Shown: positions 23,183 through 31,400 of the stretch, one piece after another
How the letters are laid out: the number at the start of each line of letters is the position of its first letter
Position numbering within the stretch: the stretch's first letter is position 1
Origin: DASZMJ01 sp035551935
Lineage (GTDB): Bacteria; Planctomycetota; Planctomycetia; Isosphaerales; Isosphaeraceae
Length of the DNA: 34,457 bases
Direction of reading: 5' to 3'
NCBI GenBank assembly: GCA_035551935.1
Contig: DASZMJ010000456.1
Coordinates: 1 to 34,457, forward strand
Position numbers and translations under genes: made by a program
The notes under the pieces: generated by a model
Databases searched by the model: none
What the model saw: the letters and a program-made list of their open reading frames with translations, nothing else
Told to the model about the DNA's origin: nothing

Positions 23183-25186
23183 ATGGCGACGGCGACGCAG
23201 ACGGGACGATCGGCCCGGACGGCCGGCGAGATCGAGGCCCTGTACCGGGTCATGCAGACGATCCGCCGTTGCGAGGAGCACCTGGCGCGGGCCCACGCGC
23301 GGGGCCTGATCCACGGCGCCTGCCACACCTACGTCGGCCAGGAGGCGATCGCCGCGGGCGTCGGCGCGCACCTCCGGCCCGACGACCCGGTCTTCAGCAC
23401 CCACCGGGGCCACGGCCACGCCTTGGCCAAGGGGGTCGAGCCGCGCGCGCTGGCCGCCGAGCTGTTCGGCCGCTCGACGGGCTGCTCGCGCGGGCGGGGG
23501 GGCAGCATGCACCTCTTCGCCCCCGAGGTCGGCCTGATGGGGACCAGCGGCATCGTCGGCCCCTGCATCCTCCAGGCGGCCGGCGCTGGCTACGGCGCGA
23601 CCTTGCTGGGCACGGATCGCGTGGCCGTCGCCTTCTTCGGCGACGGCGCGGTCAACAACGGCGCCTTCCACGAGGGGCTCAACCTGGCCAGCATCTGGAA
23701 GCTCCCGGTGCTGTTCGTCTGCGAGAACAACGGCTTCGCCACCGAGGTCCCGTTCCGCGAGGCCAGCGGCAACCCGAGCGTCGCCGGCCGCGCCGCGGGC
23801 TACGGCCTGCCCGGGGTCGAGGTCGACGGCAACGACGTCCTCGCCGTCGCCGAGGCCGCCCGCGCGGCGATCGACCGCGCCCGATCGGGCGGTGGCCCCA
23901 CCTTGATCGAGTGCAAGACGTACCGGACCCGCCCCCACGCCGAGGGGATGGGCGATTACACCTATCGGACCCGCGACGAGGTCGAGCAGTGGAAGGCCCG
24001 CTGCCCGATCCGTCGCCTCCGCGACCGTGCGATCGCCGAGGGGCTGCTGACCGAGGCGCAATGCCTGGCGATCGACGAGGAGGTCGAGGCCGCGGTCGCC
24101 GAGGCCCTCCGGTTCGCCGAGTCGAGCCCCTGGCCCGAGCCGTCCACGGCCTCCGATCATATCTACGCGACACCCGGGCCAACGCCTCCCGATCCCCCCG
24201 CCGCCAACGGGCGCGAGCTGTCGTTCATGAAGGCGACTTTGGAGGCGCTGACGGCGGCGATGGAGGCGGACCCGAGGATCTTCGTCCTGGGCGAGGGGAT
24301 CGGCCGGCGCGGGGGCAACTTCGCGACGACGACCGGCCTGTTCGACCGCTTCGGCCCGGTCCGGCTCCGCGACACGCCGATCGCCGAGCGCGGGTTCGTC
24401 GGCCTGGCCTGCGGCGCGGCCATGACCGGGGCCCGGCCCGTGGTCGACTTCATGTTCGCCGACTTCGTCCTCGACGGCGTCGGCGAGATCCTCAACCAGG
24501 TCGCCAAGATGCAATACATGAGCAGCGGGCGGCTCAAGATGCCCGTCCTGCTCCGCGGCTGCATCGGAATCGGCCACTCGGCGGCGACGCACCACTCGGG
24601 CAATTACTACCCGATGTATGCCCACTTCCCCGGGCTCCGCGTCGTCGTCCCCTCGACGCCCGCCGACGCCAAGGGGCTGCTGGCGCGGGCGTTGACGTCG
24701 GACGACCCCGTGCTCTTCCTCGAACATCGCGAGGTGCTCGCGCTCAAGGGGCCGGTGCCCGAGGGCCCGTACGAGATCGAGTTCGGCAAGGCGGCCGTCG
24801 TCCGCGCGGGGGCCGACGTCACCGTGGTGGCGCTGGCCCTGATGGTCCATCGTTGCCTCGAGGCCGGCGCCATCCTCGACCGCGAGGGGATCTCGATCGA
24901 GCTGATCGACCCGAGGACCGTCGCGCCGCTGGACGTCGAGACGATCCTCGCCTCGGTCCGCAAGACCGGCCGGCTCCTGATCGTCGACGAGGCGTTCGCC
25001 CCGTTCGGCCTCGGCGCCGAGGTCGCCGCGCGCGTGGCCGACGCGGGGTTCGACGACCTCGACGCGCCGATCCGACGCCTCAACGGCCTCCACACGCCGA
25101 CGCCCTACAGCCCACCGCTCGAAGCGGCCGTGGTCCCCGACGTCGCCGCCATCGCGCGGGCGGTCCGCGACCTCGTCGCCGAGTGA
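23183..25186 (+). CDS. Fused E1 alpha-beta 2-oxoacid dehydrogenase (thiamine-PP dependent)
   Basis: This 667-residue protein joins both E1 subunits of a 2-oxoacid dehydrogenase complex. Residues about 15-330 are E1 alpha (HTYVGQEAIAAGVG, STHRGHGHALAKG, the thiamine motif GDGAVNNGAFHEGLN starting at 153). Residues about 343-667 are E1 beta (FVLGEGIGRRGGNF, TPIAERGFVGLACGAAMTG, LFLEHREVLALKGPVPEG, LIDPRTVAPLDVE). A short Pro-rich linker (PGPTPPDPPAAN) joins them. E1 decarboxylates a 2-oxoacid and transfers the acyl group to the lipoyl arm of E2, here encoded 22 bases downstream. Similarity in these blocks points to the acetoin / pyruvate / branched-chain type rather than AceE. No E3 gene lies nearby, so lipoamide dehydrogenase must come from elsewhere. 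The natural 2-oxoacid is unknown. Confidence 0.94.
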   Translation: MATATQTGRSARTAGEIEALYRVMQTIRRCEEHLARAHARGLIHGACHTYVGQEAIAAGVGAHLRPDDPVFSTHRGHGHALAKGVEPRALAAELFGRSTGCSRGRGGSMHLFAPEVGLMGTSGIVGPCILQAAGAGYGATLLGTDRVAVAFFGDGAVNNGAFHEGLNLASIWKLPVLFVCENNGFATEVPFREASGNPSVAGRAAGYGLPGVEVDGNDVLAVAEAARAAIDRARSGGGPTLIECKTYRTRPHAEGMGDYTYRTRDEVEQWKARCPIRRLRDRAIAEGLLTEAQCLAIDEEVEAAVAEALRFAESSPWPEPSTASDHIYATPGPTPPDPPAANGRELSFMKATLEALTAAMEADPRIFVLGEGIGRRGGNFATTTGLFDRFGPVRLRDTPIAERGFVGLACGAAMTGARPVVDFMFADFVLDGVGEILNQVAKMQYMSSGRLKMPVLLRGCIGIGHSAATHHSGNYYPMYAHFPGLRVVVPSTPADAKGLLARALTSDDPVLFLEHREVLALKGPVPEGPYEIEFGKAAVVRAGADVTVVALALMVHRCLEAGAILDREGISIELIDPRTVAPLDVETILASVRKTGRLLIVDEAFAPFGLGAEVAARVADAGFDDLDAPIRRLNGLHTPTPYSPPLEAAVVPDVAAIARAVRDLVAE

Positions 25187-25208
25187 ACGCGCACGGAGAT
25201 GCTTTCCC

Positions 25209-26369
25209 ATGCCCGTCGCGATCCACATCCCCCGCCTCGGCTGGAACATGGAGGAAGGCATCTTCCTCGGCTGGCTCCGCCGCGACGGCGAGGCCGTCCG
25301 CGCGGGCGAGCCGCTCTTCAGCCTGGAGGGCGAGAAGGCCGCCCAGGAGATCGAGGCCGTCGAGGACGGCATCGTCTGGATCGACCCCAACGGCCCGGCG
25401 CCAGGCGCCGTCGTGCCCGTCGGTGCCGCGATCGGCGCCCTGCTCCGAGCCGGCGAGGGCCCTCCGTCGTCCGCACCCGTCCCGTCGGCGATCCGCGTCG
25501 TTCCCGCGGTCGTCGCGGCCGCGGCCCCGGTGCCCAGGGCGGTCGTCCGCGATCGGCCCCGGTCATCGCCCCTGGCACGTCGGATCGCGCGCGAGCTGAA
25601 CATCGACTGGACGACGCTCCGCGGCGGCGGCCGTTCCGGGCGTATCCGCAAGGCCGACGTCCTCGCGGCGGCCCAGGACGGTGCGACCGCGGGGTCGATC
25701 CCGATCCGTTCCACGCGCCGGACGATCGCCGCGCGGATGGTCGCGAGCCACACCGAGACGGCGCCGGTGACGCTGACGACCACGGTCGACGCGACAAACC
25801 TCGTCAACCTCCGCGGGCAGTTCCGCGCGACGAACGCAGGCCAGGTGCCGAGCTACACCGATTTCGTCGTCAAGCTGACGGCCCTGGCGCTGCGCGATCA
25901 CCCCTCGCTGAATGCGCGCTGGGAGAATGATCGGATCGAGCTGGCGGCCGAGGTGAGTATCGGGATCGCGGTCGACACGGAGGGCGGCCTGCTCGTGCCG
26001 GTGATCCGCGGTGCGGACGGCCTTGGGCTCCGCCAGATCGCCGAGCGCTCGTGCGACCTCATCCCCCGCGCCCGCGACGGCCGGCTCGCGGCGGCCGAGA
26101 TGCAAGGAGGGACGTTCACGATCACCAACCTCGGCGCCTTCGGGGTCGAGGCGTTCACGCCGATCATCAACCTCCCCGAGTGCGCCATCCTCGGCCTGGG
26201 TCGGATCGCGCGGGCACCGGTGATGGTCGGAGAACGTGTCGAGGGGCGCGATCGGCTCACATTGAGCCTGACGTTCGACCATCGGATCGTCGACGGCGCC
26301 CCGGCGTCCCGGTTCCTCCAGGACGTCGGCCGCCGGATCGAGAACCCCGGGCCCTGGCTGCTCACCTGA
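25209..26369 (+). CDS. Dihydrolipoamide acyltransferase (E2) of a 2-oxoacid dehydrogenase complex
   Basis: This 386-residue E2 has one lipoyl domain (1-80) with the lipoylated Lys43 in SLEGEKAAQEIE. An Ala/Pro-rich linker follows, then a peripheral-subunit-binding domain (about 118-155, SSPLARRIARELNIDW, GRIRKADV), then the catalytic domain (160-386). The catalytic motif DHRIVDG has His358 and Asp362 in place, and ITNLGAFGVEAFTPIIN is intact. It accepts the acyl group from the fused E1 and passes it to CoA. The lipoyl lysine is flanked by Gly-Glu rather than the common Thr-Asp, as in some acetoin-type E2s. GGAG lies upstream of the ATG. It follows the E1 gene by 22 bases and precedes the SDR gene by 12. 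Confidence 0.95.
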   Translation: MPVAIHIPRLGWNMEEGIFLGWLRRDGEAVRAGEPLFSLEGEKAAQEIEAVEDGIVWIDPNGPAPGAVVPVGAAIGALLRAGEGPPSSAPVPSAIRVVPAVVAAAAPVPRAVVRDRPRSSPLARRIARELNIDWTTLRGGGRSGRIRKADVLAAAQDGATAGSIPIRSTRRTIAARMVASHTETAPVTLTTTVDATNLVNLRGQFRATNAGQVPSYTDFVVKLTALALRDHPSLNARWENDRIELAAEVSIGIAVDTEGGLLVPVIRGADGLGLRQIAERSCDLIPRARDGRLAAAEMQGGTFTITNLGAFGVEAFTPIINLPECAILGLGRIARAPVMVGERVEGRDRLTLSLTFDHRIVDGAPASRFLQDVGRRIENPGPWLLT

Positions 26370-26381
26370 GGAGGCACGCCG

Positions 26382-27164
26382 ATGCGCTGCGACTTGGCGG
26401 GCAAGGTCGCCCTGGTGACGGGCGCCGCGCGCGGGATCGGTCGGGCGATCGCCGACCGCCTTGCGGCCAACGGCGCCACGGTCGTCTATTCGGACGTCGA
26501 TGAGGCCGGCGCCCGCGAGGCCGCCTCGGCGATCGCGGGAGCCTCGTGGCGGAAGCTGGACGTCACGCGGGGCGAGGAGGCCGAGGCGGTCGTCGACGGG
26601 ATCATCTCGGCCCACGGCCGGCTCGACATCGTCGTCAACAACGCCGGCGTGAACACGATGGCCCATCGCGTGCCGATCGACGAGTTCCCGCGATCGGAAT
26701 GGGACCGGCTGCTGTCGGTGGACCTGACCGGCCTCTACGAGGTCAGCCGGTTCGCGGCCCGCGCCATGCGCGCCCAGCGTTCCGGGCGCATCATCAACAT
26801 CGCCTCGATCGTCGGCCTGGTCCCGTTGCGGCTCCAGTGCGCGTTCGTGGCCGCGAAGGCGGGCGTCGTGAACCTCACGAAGGCGATGGCCCTGGAGCTG
26901 GGACCCCACGGCATCCTCGTCAACGGGATCGCGCCCGGCTCGACCCTGACCGACGGCACCCGCCAGCTCTTCTACGGCGAAGGCGGCCTCTTCCACGACT
27001 CCGTCCGTCGCATGCTCGACCACGTCCCGCTCGGCCGCCCCGCCGAGGTCGACGAGATCGCCGTGGCCGCGCTGTTCCTCGCCGACCCCGAGAACAGCTA
27101 CATGAACGGCCACATCCTGACCGTCGACGGCGGCTGGACCGCCGGCTTCGCCCGCGATTTCTGA
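26382..27164 (+). CDS. SDR family protein with Phe in place of the catalytic Tyr
   Basis: This 260-residue classical SDR has TGAARGIG (13-20), NNAG (86-89), Asp38-Asp40 after beta-2 (YSDVDEAG, suggesting NAD), and the C-terminal block VAALFLADPENSYMNGHILTVDGG. Ser142 and Lys159 of the active site are present. The usual YxxxK reads FVAAK, so Phe155 replaces the catalytic Tyr. The usual Asn of NLTG is Asp114 (VDLTG). It may be inactive, use another acid/base, or bind a ligand. The closest functional idea from context is a 2-keto-3-deoxy-sugar-acid dehydrogenase, but the missing Tyr argues for caution. GGAGG lies 7 bases before the ATG. It is last in the operon, convergent with the aldolase gene (15-base gap holding a small CCCG/CGGG hairpin). 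Confidence 0.92.
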   Translation: MRCDLAGKVALVTGAARGIGRAIADRLAANGATVVYSDVDEAGAREAASAIAGASWRKLDVTRGEEAEAVVDGIISAHGRLDIVVNNAGVNTMAHRVPIDEFPRSEWDRLLSVDLTGLYEVSRFAARAMRAQRSGRIINIASIVGLVPLRLQCAFVAAKAGVVNLTKAMALELGPHGILVNGIAPGSTLTDGTRQLFYGEGGLFHDSVRRMLDHVPLGRPAEVDEIAVAALFLADPENSYMNGHILTVDGGWTAGFARDF

Positions 27165-27179
27165 TCCCGGATCGCGGGC

Positions 27180-27962
27180 TCAAGCCGGCAACAACTCGGC
27201 CATGCCGTCCCGGAACGCCTCCAGCCCGCGCCAGATCGTGCCGATGTCGCTGCCCAGCTCCAGCATGCGACAACCGCGGCGGACGAGCTCGCGGGTGTAC
27301 TCGCGGCCGATCGGCACGATGCCCCAGGCGACCCCGGCGGCGTCGGCCGCGGCGATGATCCGGTCGATGGCGGCGCGGAGCTTGGGGTGGTCGTACTGGC
27401 CGACGATCCCGAGCGACGAGCTGAGGTCGGCCGGCCCGATGAACAGCAGGTCGACGTCGGGGACGCGGGCGATGGCCTCGACGTCGGCGAGCCCCTCGGC
27501 GTTCTCGATCTGGATGGCGACGAACGTCTCGCGGTTGCACATCTCGACGTATTCCGGGTGGGGAATCCGGCCGAAATCGCCGTCGCGGTTGCTGCCGTTG
27601 AGCCCGCGACGCCCTCGCGGCGGGAACTTGACAAAGCCCACGACCCGCTCGGCCTCCTCGGCCGACCGCACGTGCGCCGCCATGATCCCGCCGGCGCCGA
27701 CCTCGAGGAAACGCATCACCGAGGCATAGTCGGTCGCCGCCATCCGGACGAAGCTATCCAGCCCCGCCGCCCGGACCGCGCGGACGGTCTGCGCGACGGC
27801 CTCCAGGGTCACGCCGGAATGCTCGTGGTCGAGCCAGAAGGCGTCGAAGCCGCCGCCGAGGGCCACCATCTCGACGAGCTTCGGGCCCATCAGTTGCCCG
27901 GTCGAGAAGACCCGCACAAGCTTGTTCTCGCCCAGCAGCCGCTTGATCCCCGATGGCGTCAT
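27180..27962 (-). CDS. HpcH/HpaI family class II aldolase
   Basis: This 260-residue metal-dependent pyruvate aldolase belongs to the HpaI/RhmA/GarL family, which splits 4-hydroxy-2-oxoacids into pyruvate and an aldehyde. The catalytic His48 lies in LDHEHSG, with Arg73 in FVRMAATD, the metal ligands Glu153 (QIENAEG) and Asp179 (GPADLSSSLG), and the pyruvate-binding GAGGIMAAHVRS. The ATG at 27962 is chosen because AAAGGA and GGGAGG precede it and MTPSGIKRLLG fits the family; another ATG at 27989 adds nine residues. It is transcribed toward the end of the plus-strand operon. A 14-bp palindrome lies 60 bases upstream. It could act on the same substrate as the island or on a parallel branch. Confidence 0.94.
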   Translation of the reverse strand: MTPSGIKRLLGENKLVRVFSTGQLMGPKLVEMVALGGGFDAFWLDHEHSGVTLEAVAQTVRAVRAAGLDSFVRMAATDYASVMRFLEVGAGGIMAAHVRSAEEAERVVGFVKFPPRGRRGLNGSNRDGDFGRIPHPEYVEMCNRETFVAIQIENAEGLADVEAIARVPDVDLLFIGPADLSSSLGIVGQYDHPKLRAAIDRIIAAADAAGVAWGIVPIGREYTRELVRRGCRMLELGSDIGTIWRGLEAFRDGMAELLPA

Positions 27963-28021
27963 CGCCTCCCGTCCTTTCCGCGACGTCACGGGCCGTCGCC
28001 CTGAGAGATCGCATGTTCCAT

Positions 28022-28035
28022 CGATGATATCATCG
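28022..28035. promoter_or_regulatory. Perfect 14-bp palindrome, candidate operator of the aldolase gene
   Basis: CGATGATATCATCG is an exact palindrome about 60 bases upstream of the aldolase ATG at 27962. Its minus strand contains TATCAT, 5 of 6 to a -10 box, so a dimeric repressor here could block transcription. The size and symmetry resemble operators of GntR/FCD-type or LacI-type regulators of sugar-acid genes. No such regulator is in the window. No second copy was noticed in the promoters examined. Confidence 0.4.
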
Positions 28036-28445
28036 GCCTTCTGGCGGGCCGGGGATCGCCGAGGATCGTGTCACACCGTCGCGATCCGATAGTAACGCGA
28101 TCGCGCGGCCTCGGACAGGGGAGGCCGCCGGCTTGTTCCCCGGGTCGAGCCAGTCGTAGAGTTTGTGCCTCCAGCGCACGACTCTTCTCGTCCCCTCGCA
28201 TTCCGCCACGGCCCCTGGGACCGCAAGGCGTGGAGGGCCTCGCCGACGTCTTCCTCATCGTGGTTCGTGACCGGTTCGCGGTTCGACCTCGGGTTGCGGC
28301 CCGCGACCGGCGCATTGACCGTCAACGAATGCACATCCGGCGTGATCGTATGCTTCTCGATTCGGACCCCCAGCACGCGCTCTGCCTCGGCGAGAGGGGC
28401 GTCCGGGGATTCTCCGAGTTCGGTAACGGCGACCGAAAGGATCAT
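28030..28445 (-). pseudogene. Possible frameshifted small gene behind the kinase gene
   Basis: Two minus-strand frames look coding in succession. The first runs from ATG 28445 (MILSVAVTELGESPDAP...) and has GC-rich third positions to about 28215. From about 28209 a different frame takes over with good third-position GC and reads RWRHKLYDWLDPGNKPAA, ending at TGA 28030. Each frame alone loses coding character where the other gains it, as expected if a one- or two-base indel split a single gene of about 135 codons. Alternatively these are two small overlapping genes, the second of 59 codons from GTG 28209. No family is recognised and no clear ribosome site precedes 28445. It starts 21 bases after the kinase stop and could share its transcript. 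Confidence 0.3.
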
Positions 28446-28466
28446 TCCGGTGAGTCGCCCGGCCGG

Positions 28467-31400
28467 TCAAGGCCCCGCCCCCACGGCCTTCGGCGCATCA
28501 CCGACGGCCTTAAGCGTGGCGGCGACGTCGTCCCAGAGGGCGCGGCAGGCGCGCCGTTCGTCCTCGGGGAGCCTGGCCAGCGCATCCGCGTCGCGGAGGC
28601 CGGCGAGGTCGGGCTCGGCCTGCCATCGGCGAAGGGCCTGCGCCACACCCTTCGGCCCGGCCGTGGGGCTGCGTCGCCAGCCCTGGAGGTCGGCCTTGAG
28701 CCAATCGAGGGCCTGCTTCCGCAACCGCGCGCGCGAGGCTTCGTCGGGGGGGGGCTTGTCCTTCCCCGGGCCGCAGCCGGCCCGGGCCGCGGCGCGGGCG
28801 GCGTCGTGGCGGTGGCCGGCGGCCAGGTCCTCGGCGAACTTCGGATCGGCCGCGAAGGTCGACTCGTAGAGACGCGTCGCGGCGACGTGCAGGCCGTTCT
28901 TGGCGGCGAGCGAGGCGAAGGCGACCGCCTCGGCGTCATTCTTGGGCCGGTCGTCGCCGCGGAGCACCCCCGGTAGCCGTGCGACCAGCCTCGCCTGGGC
29001 CTCGGCCCGGCGGAACAGGCCGGGGAGGCCGGCCGGCAGCCGGTCCATCACGGCGCCCTCCAGCTCGGTCCGTCGGATCAGGTCGTTCAGGCTCGTCGCC
29101 ATTGGCGAGTTGGGTTCGACCAGTTCCCGGGCCCGGCGGAACTCGGCGCTCGCCCCCGCCGTGTCGCCGAGTTGGTAGAGGGAGACGCCGAGGTTGGCAT
29201 GCGCCTGGGGGAGTTCGGGGCGCAGCCGGAGCGCCTCCTTATATGCGGCGACCGCCTCGGCGTGCCGGCCGAGGTCCTTGAACGCGAGCCCGAGGTGGAC
29301 GTGGGCCTCGGGGTACTCGGGGCGCAGCCGCAGCGCCTCCTTGAACTCGGCGACCGCCTCGGCCGACTTGCCCAGGGCCTGGAGCGAGTTGCCGAGGTTG
29401 TAGCGCGCTCCCGGGTTGTCGGGCCGGAGCCGCAGCGCCTCCTCGTATTCGACGACCGCCTCGGCCGGCTTGCCCAGGTTGCCCAGCGCGTTGCCGAGGT
29501 TGTTGTGCACCTCCGGGTACTCGGGGCGCAGTCGCAGCGCCTCCTTGAACTCGGCGACCGCCTCGGCCGGCCGGCCCAGGCCGTCCAACGCGAGGCCGAG
29601 GCCGTTGTGCGCCGCGGGGTTGTCGGGCCGGAGCCGCAGCGCCTCCCTGTGCTCGGCGACCGCCTCGGCCGGCCGGCCCAGGTGTCGCAGCACGTCGCCG
29701 AATCGGGCGTGCGACGCCGGAGAGTTCGGCCGCAGGGCCAGCGTCGCGGTGAGGTGGCGCAACGCCTCTTCGTACCGCGGCGGCTCCGCATCGTGGCCGA
29801 TCGCCGCGAGGGCCCGGTGGGCCCAGAAGTCGGCAGGGTGGGCCCGGACCGCCGCGTTCAGGACGGCTTGCGCCCGCGAGTGGTCCCTCAACGCGTCCAG
29901 GCTCAGGCCGAGCAGGACGAGGCTGGCCGACGGTTGGCGGTCGAGGCCGGCGCCGTCGGCGAGGTGGCGGAGGGCTGCCAAGTCCCCGCGCTCGAGGGCG
30001 TCGCGCAGGCCGCGCCGCCACGGGTCGGGGTCGGCCGCCCGCGCCGCCGCCAGCGGCCGCCTCCACTCGACCGCGGGACGGTGCAGGTCGCGGCGGAGGC
30101 GCGACCAATCGTCGAGGGCCGAGGCGATCGCGAGCGCCACCCCCGGCGGCCGCCGCGCGATCGCCGAGCCTACGGACTCCGGGCCCCGACGATCGGCGTC
30201 GAGGCCGGCCGCGCGGAAGGTCGCCACGTAGTCGACGTCGGCCCGGTCCCTCCGGCCTTCCTCGAAGTCGGCGGTGCGGATCTCGTCGAGCTCGTCGATC
30301 AGGCTGCGGTCGGCCTCGGCGGCCGCGGTCGCCGCGGCGAGCTCGCGCGAGAGGGCGTCGAACCGGGCGCGGACCCGGGCGTCGGCGAGGCCGGCGAGGA
30401 GGTCGTCGACGTGCCTCAGGGAGTCCTGGGCATCGTGCCACTTGGAGACGTCGCCGTCCGGATCGCGGGCGGCGAGGTCGCGGAGCCGCCCGACCTCGTC
30501 GAAGGCCAGGTTGACGCGGAGCTGCCGGACGCGGCGCTGCTGGAGCAGATAGGCCCCGCCACCGCCGCCGAGGACGACGAGGGCGAGGATCGACGCGGCC
30601 AGGCCGACCGTGGCGCGCCGCCGCCGGGCCTCGCTGGCGGCGCGGGCGCGGGCCTCTTGGGCGAGCGAATCGGCCAGGGCACGGCGCGTGACCTCCTCCT
30701 CGGCCCGGGCCTGGGCCGCGGCACGCTCGATCTCGGCGGCGCGGAGCCGGTCCTGGACGCCGGCCAGGTACGCCGTCATCCGCCCGGCGACGGCCCCGGC
30801 GTCGCGCGGCCGGTCGTCGCGCTCGGGGGCGAGGCAGTCGCGGGCGAGGGAGAGGAGCTCGGGGTCGGCGTCGCAGGAAGCCAGCCGGGCCAGGGCGTCG
30901 GCGACGTCGCCGAGGGCGGCCTTGCGGTGCACCTCGGCGGTCGAGCGGCCGACGAACGCCGGCGCGCCGGTCAGGAAGTCGCAGAGGATCGCCCCCAGGC
31001 CGAAGACGTCGGCCCGCTCGTCCACGAGGTGGACCTCGCCGCGGGCCTGCTCGGGGGCCATGTAGGCGGGCGTGCCCATCACCGCGCCGGCCCGCGAGGC
31101 GTGCTCACCCGAGTCGCCCCGGTCGGTCATGATGACGCTGAGGTCGGCCGCGGCCTCGGGCGCCGCGACGGCGTCGCCGTCGCGCGTCAACACCTTCGCC
31201 AGGCCCCAGTCCATGACCTGCACCACGCCGAAGGCGCCGACCATCACGTTGGCGGGCTTGAGGTCGCGATGGATGACCCCGCGGGCGTGCGCGTAGGCCA
31301 CCGTCTGGCAGGCCGCCTCCAAGATCCCCAGGAGCCGCGGCCGGTCGTGGCCGGGGTCGGGGCGGGCCCGGAGCAAGGCCGAGAGGGTCTCGCCCTTGAC

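Larger units (their letters stand above)
27963..28466. other. 504-bp region between aldolase and kinase genes
   Basis: It holds the aldolase leader, a perfect 14-bp palindrome and two short overlapping minus-strand frames that may be one broken gene (both listed separately). Base composition is less GC-rich than the flanks. No RNA gene was recognised. Confidence 0.5.

Noticed and set aside
28255..28470. 71-codon minus-strand frame overlapping the possible frameshifted gene
   Set aside because: Arg/Gly-rich shadow frame with poor third-position composition compared with the alternative frames.
29112..29723. Regular direct repeats that might suggest a CRISPR array
   Set aside because: The 102-bp period is in frame and encodes TPR units; there are no spacers and no cas genes.
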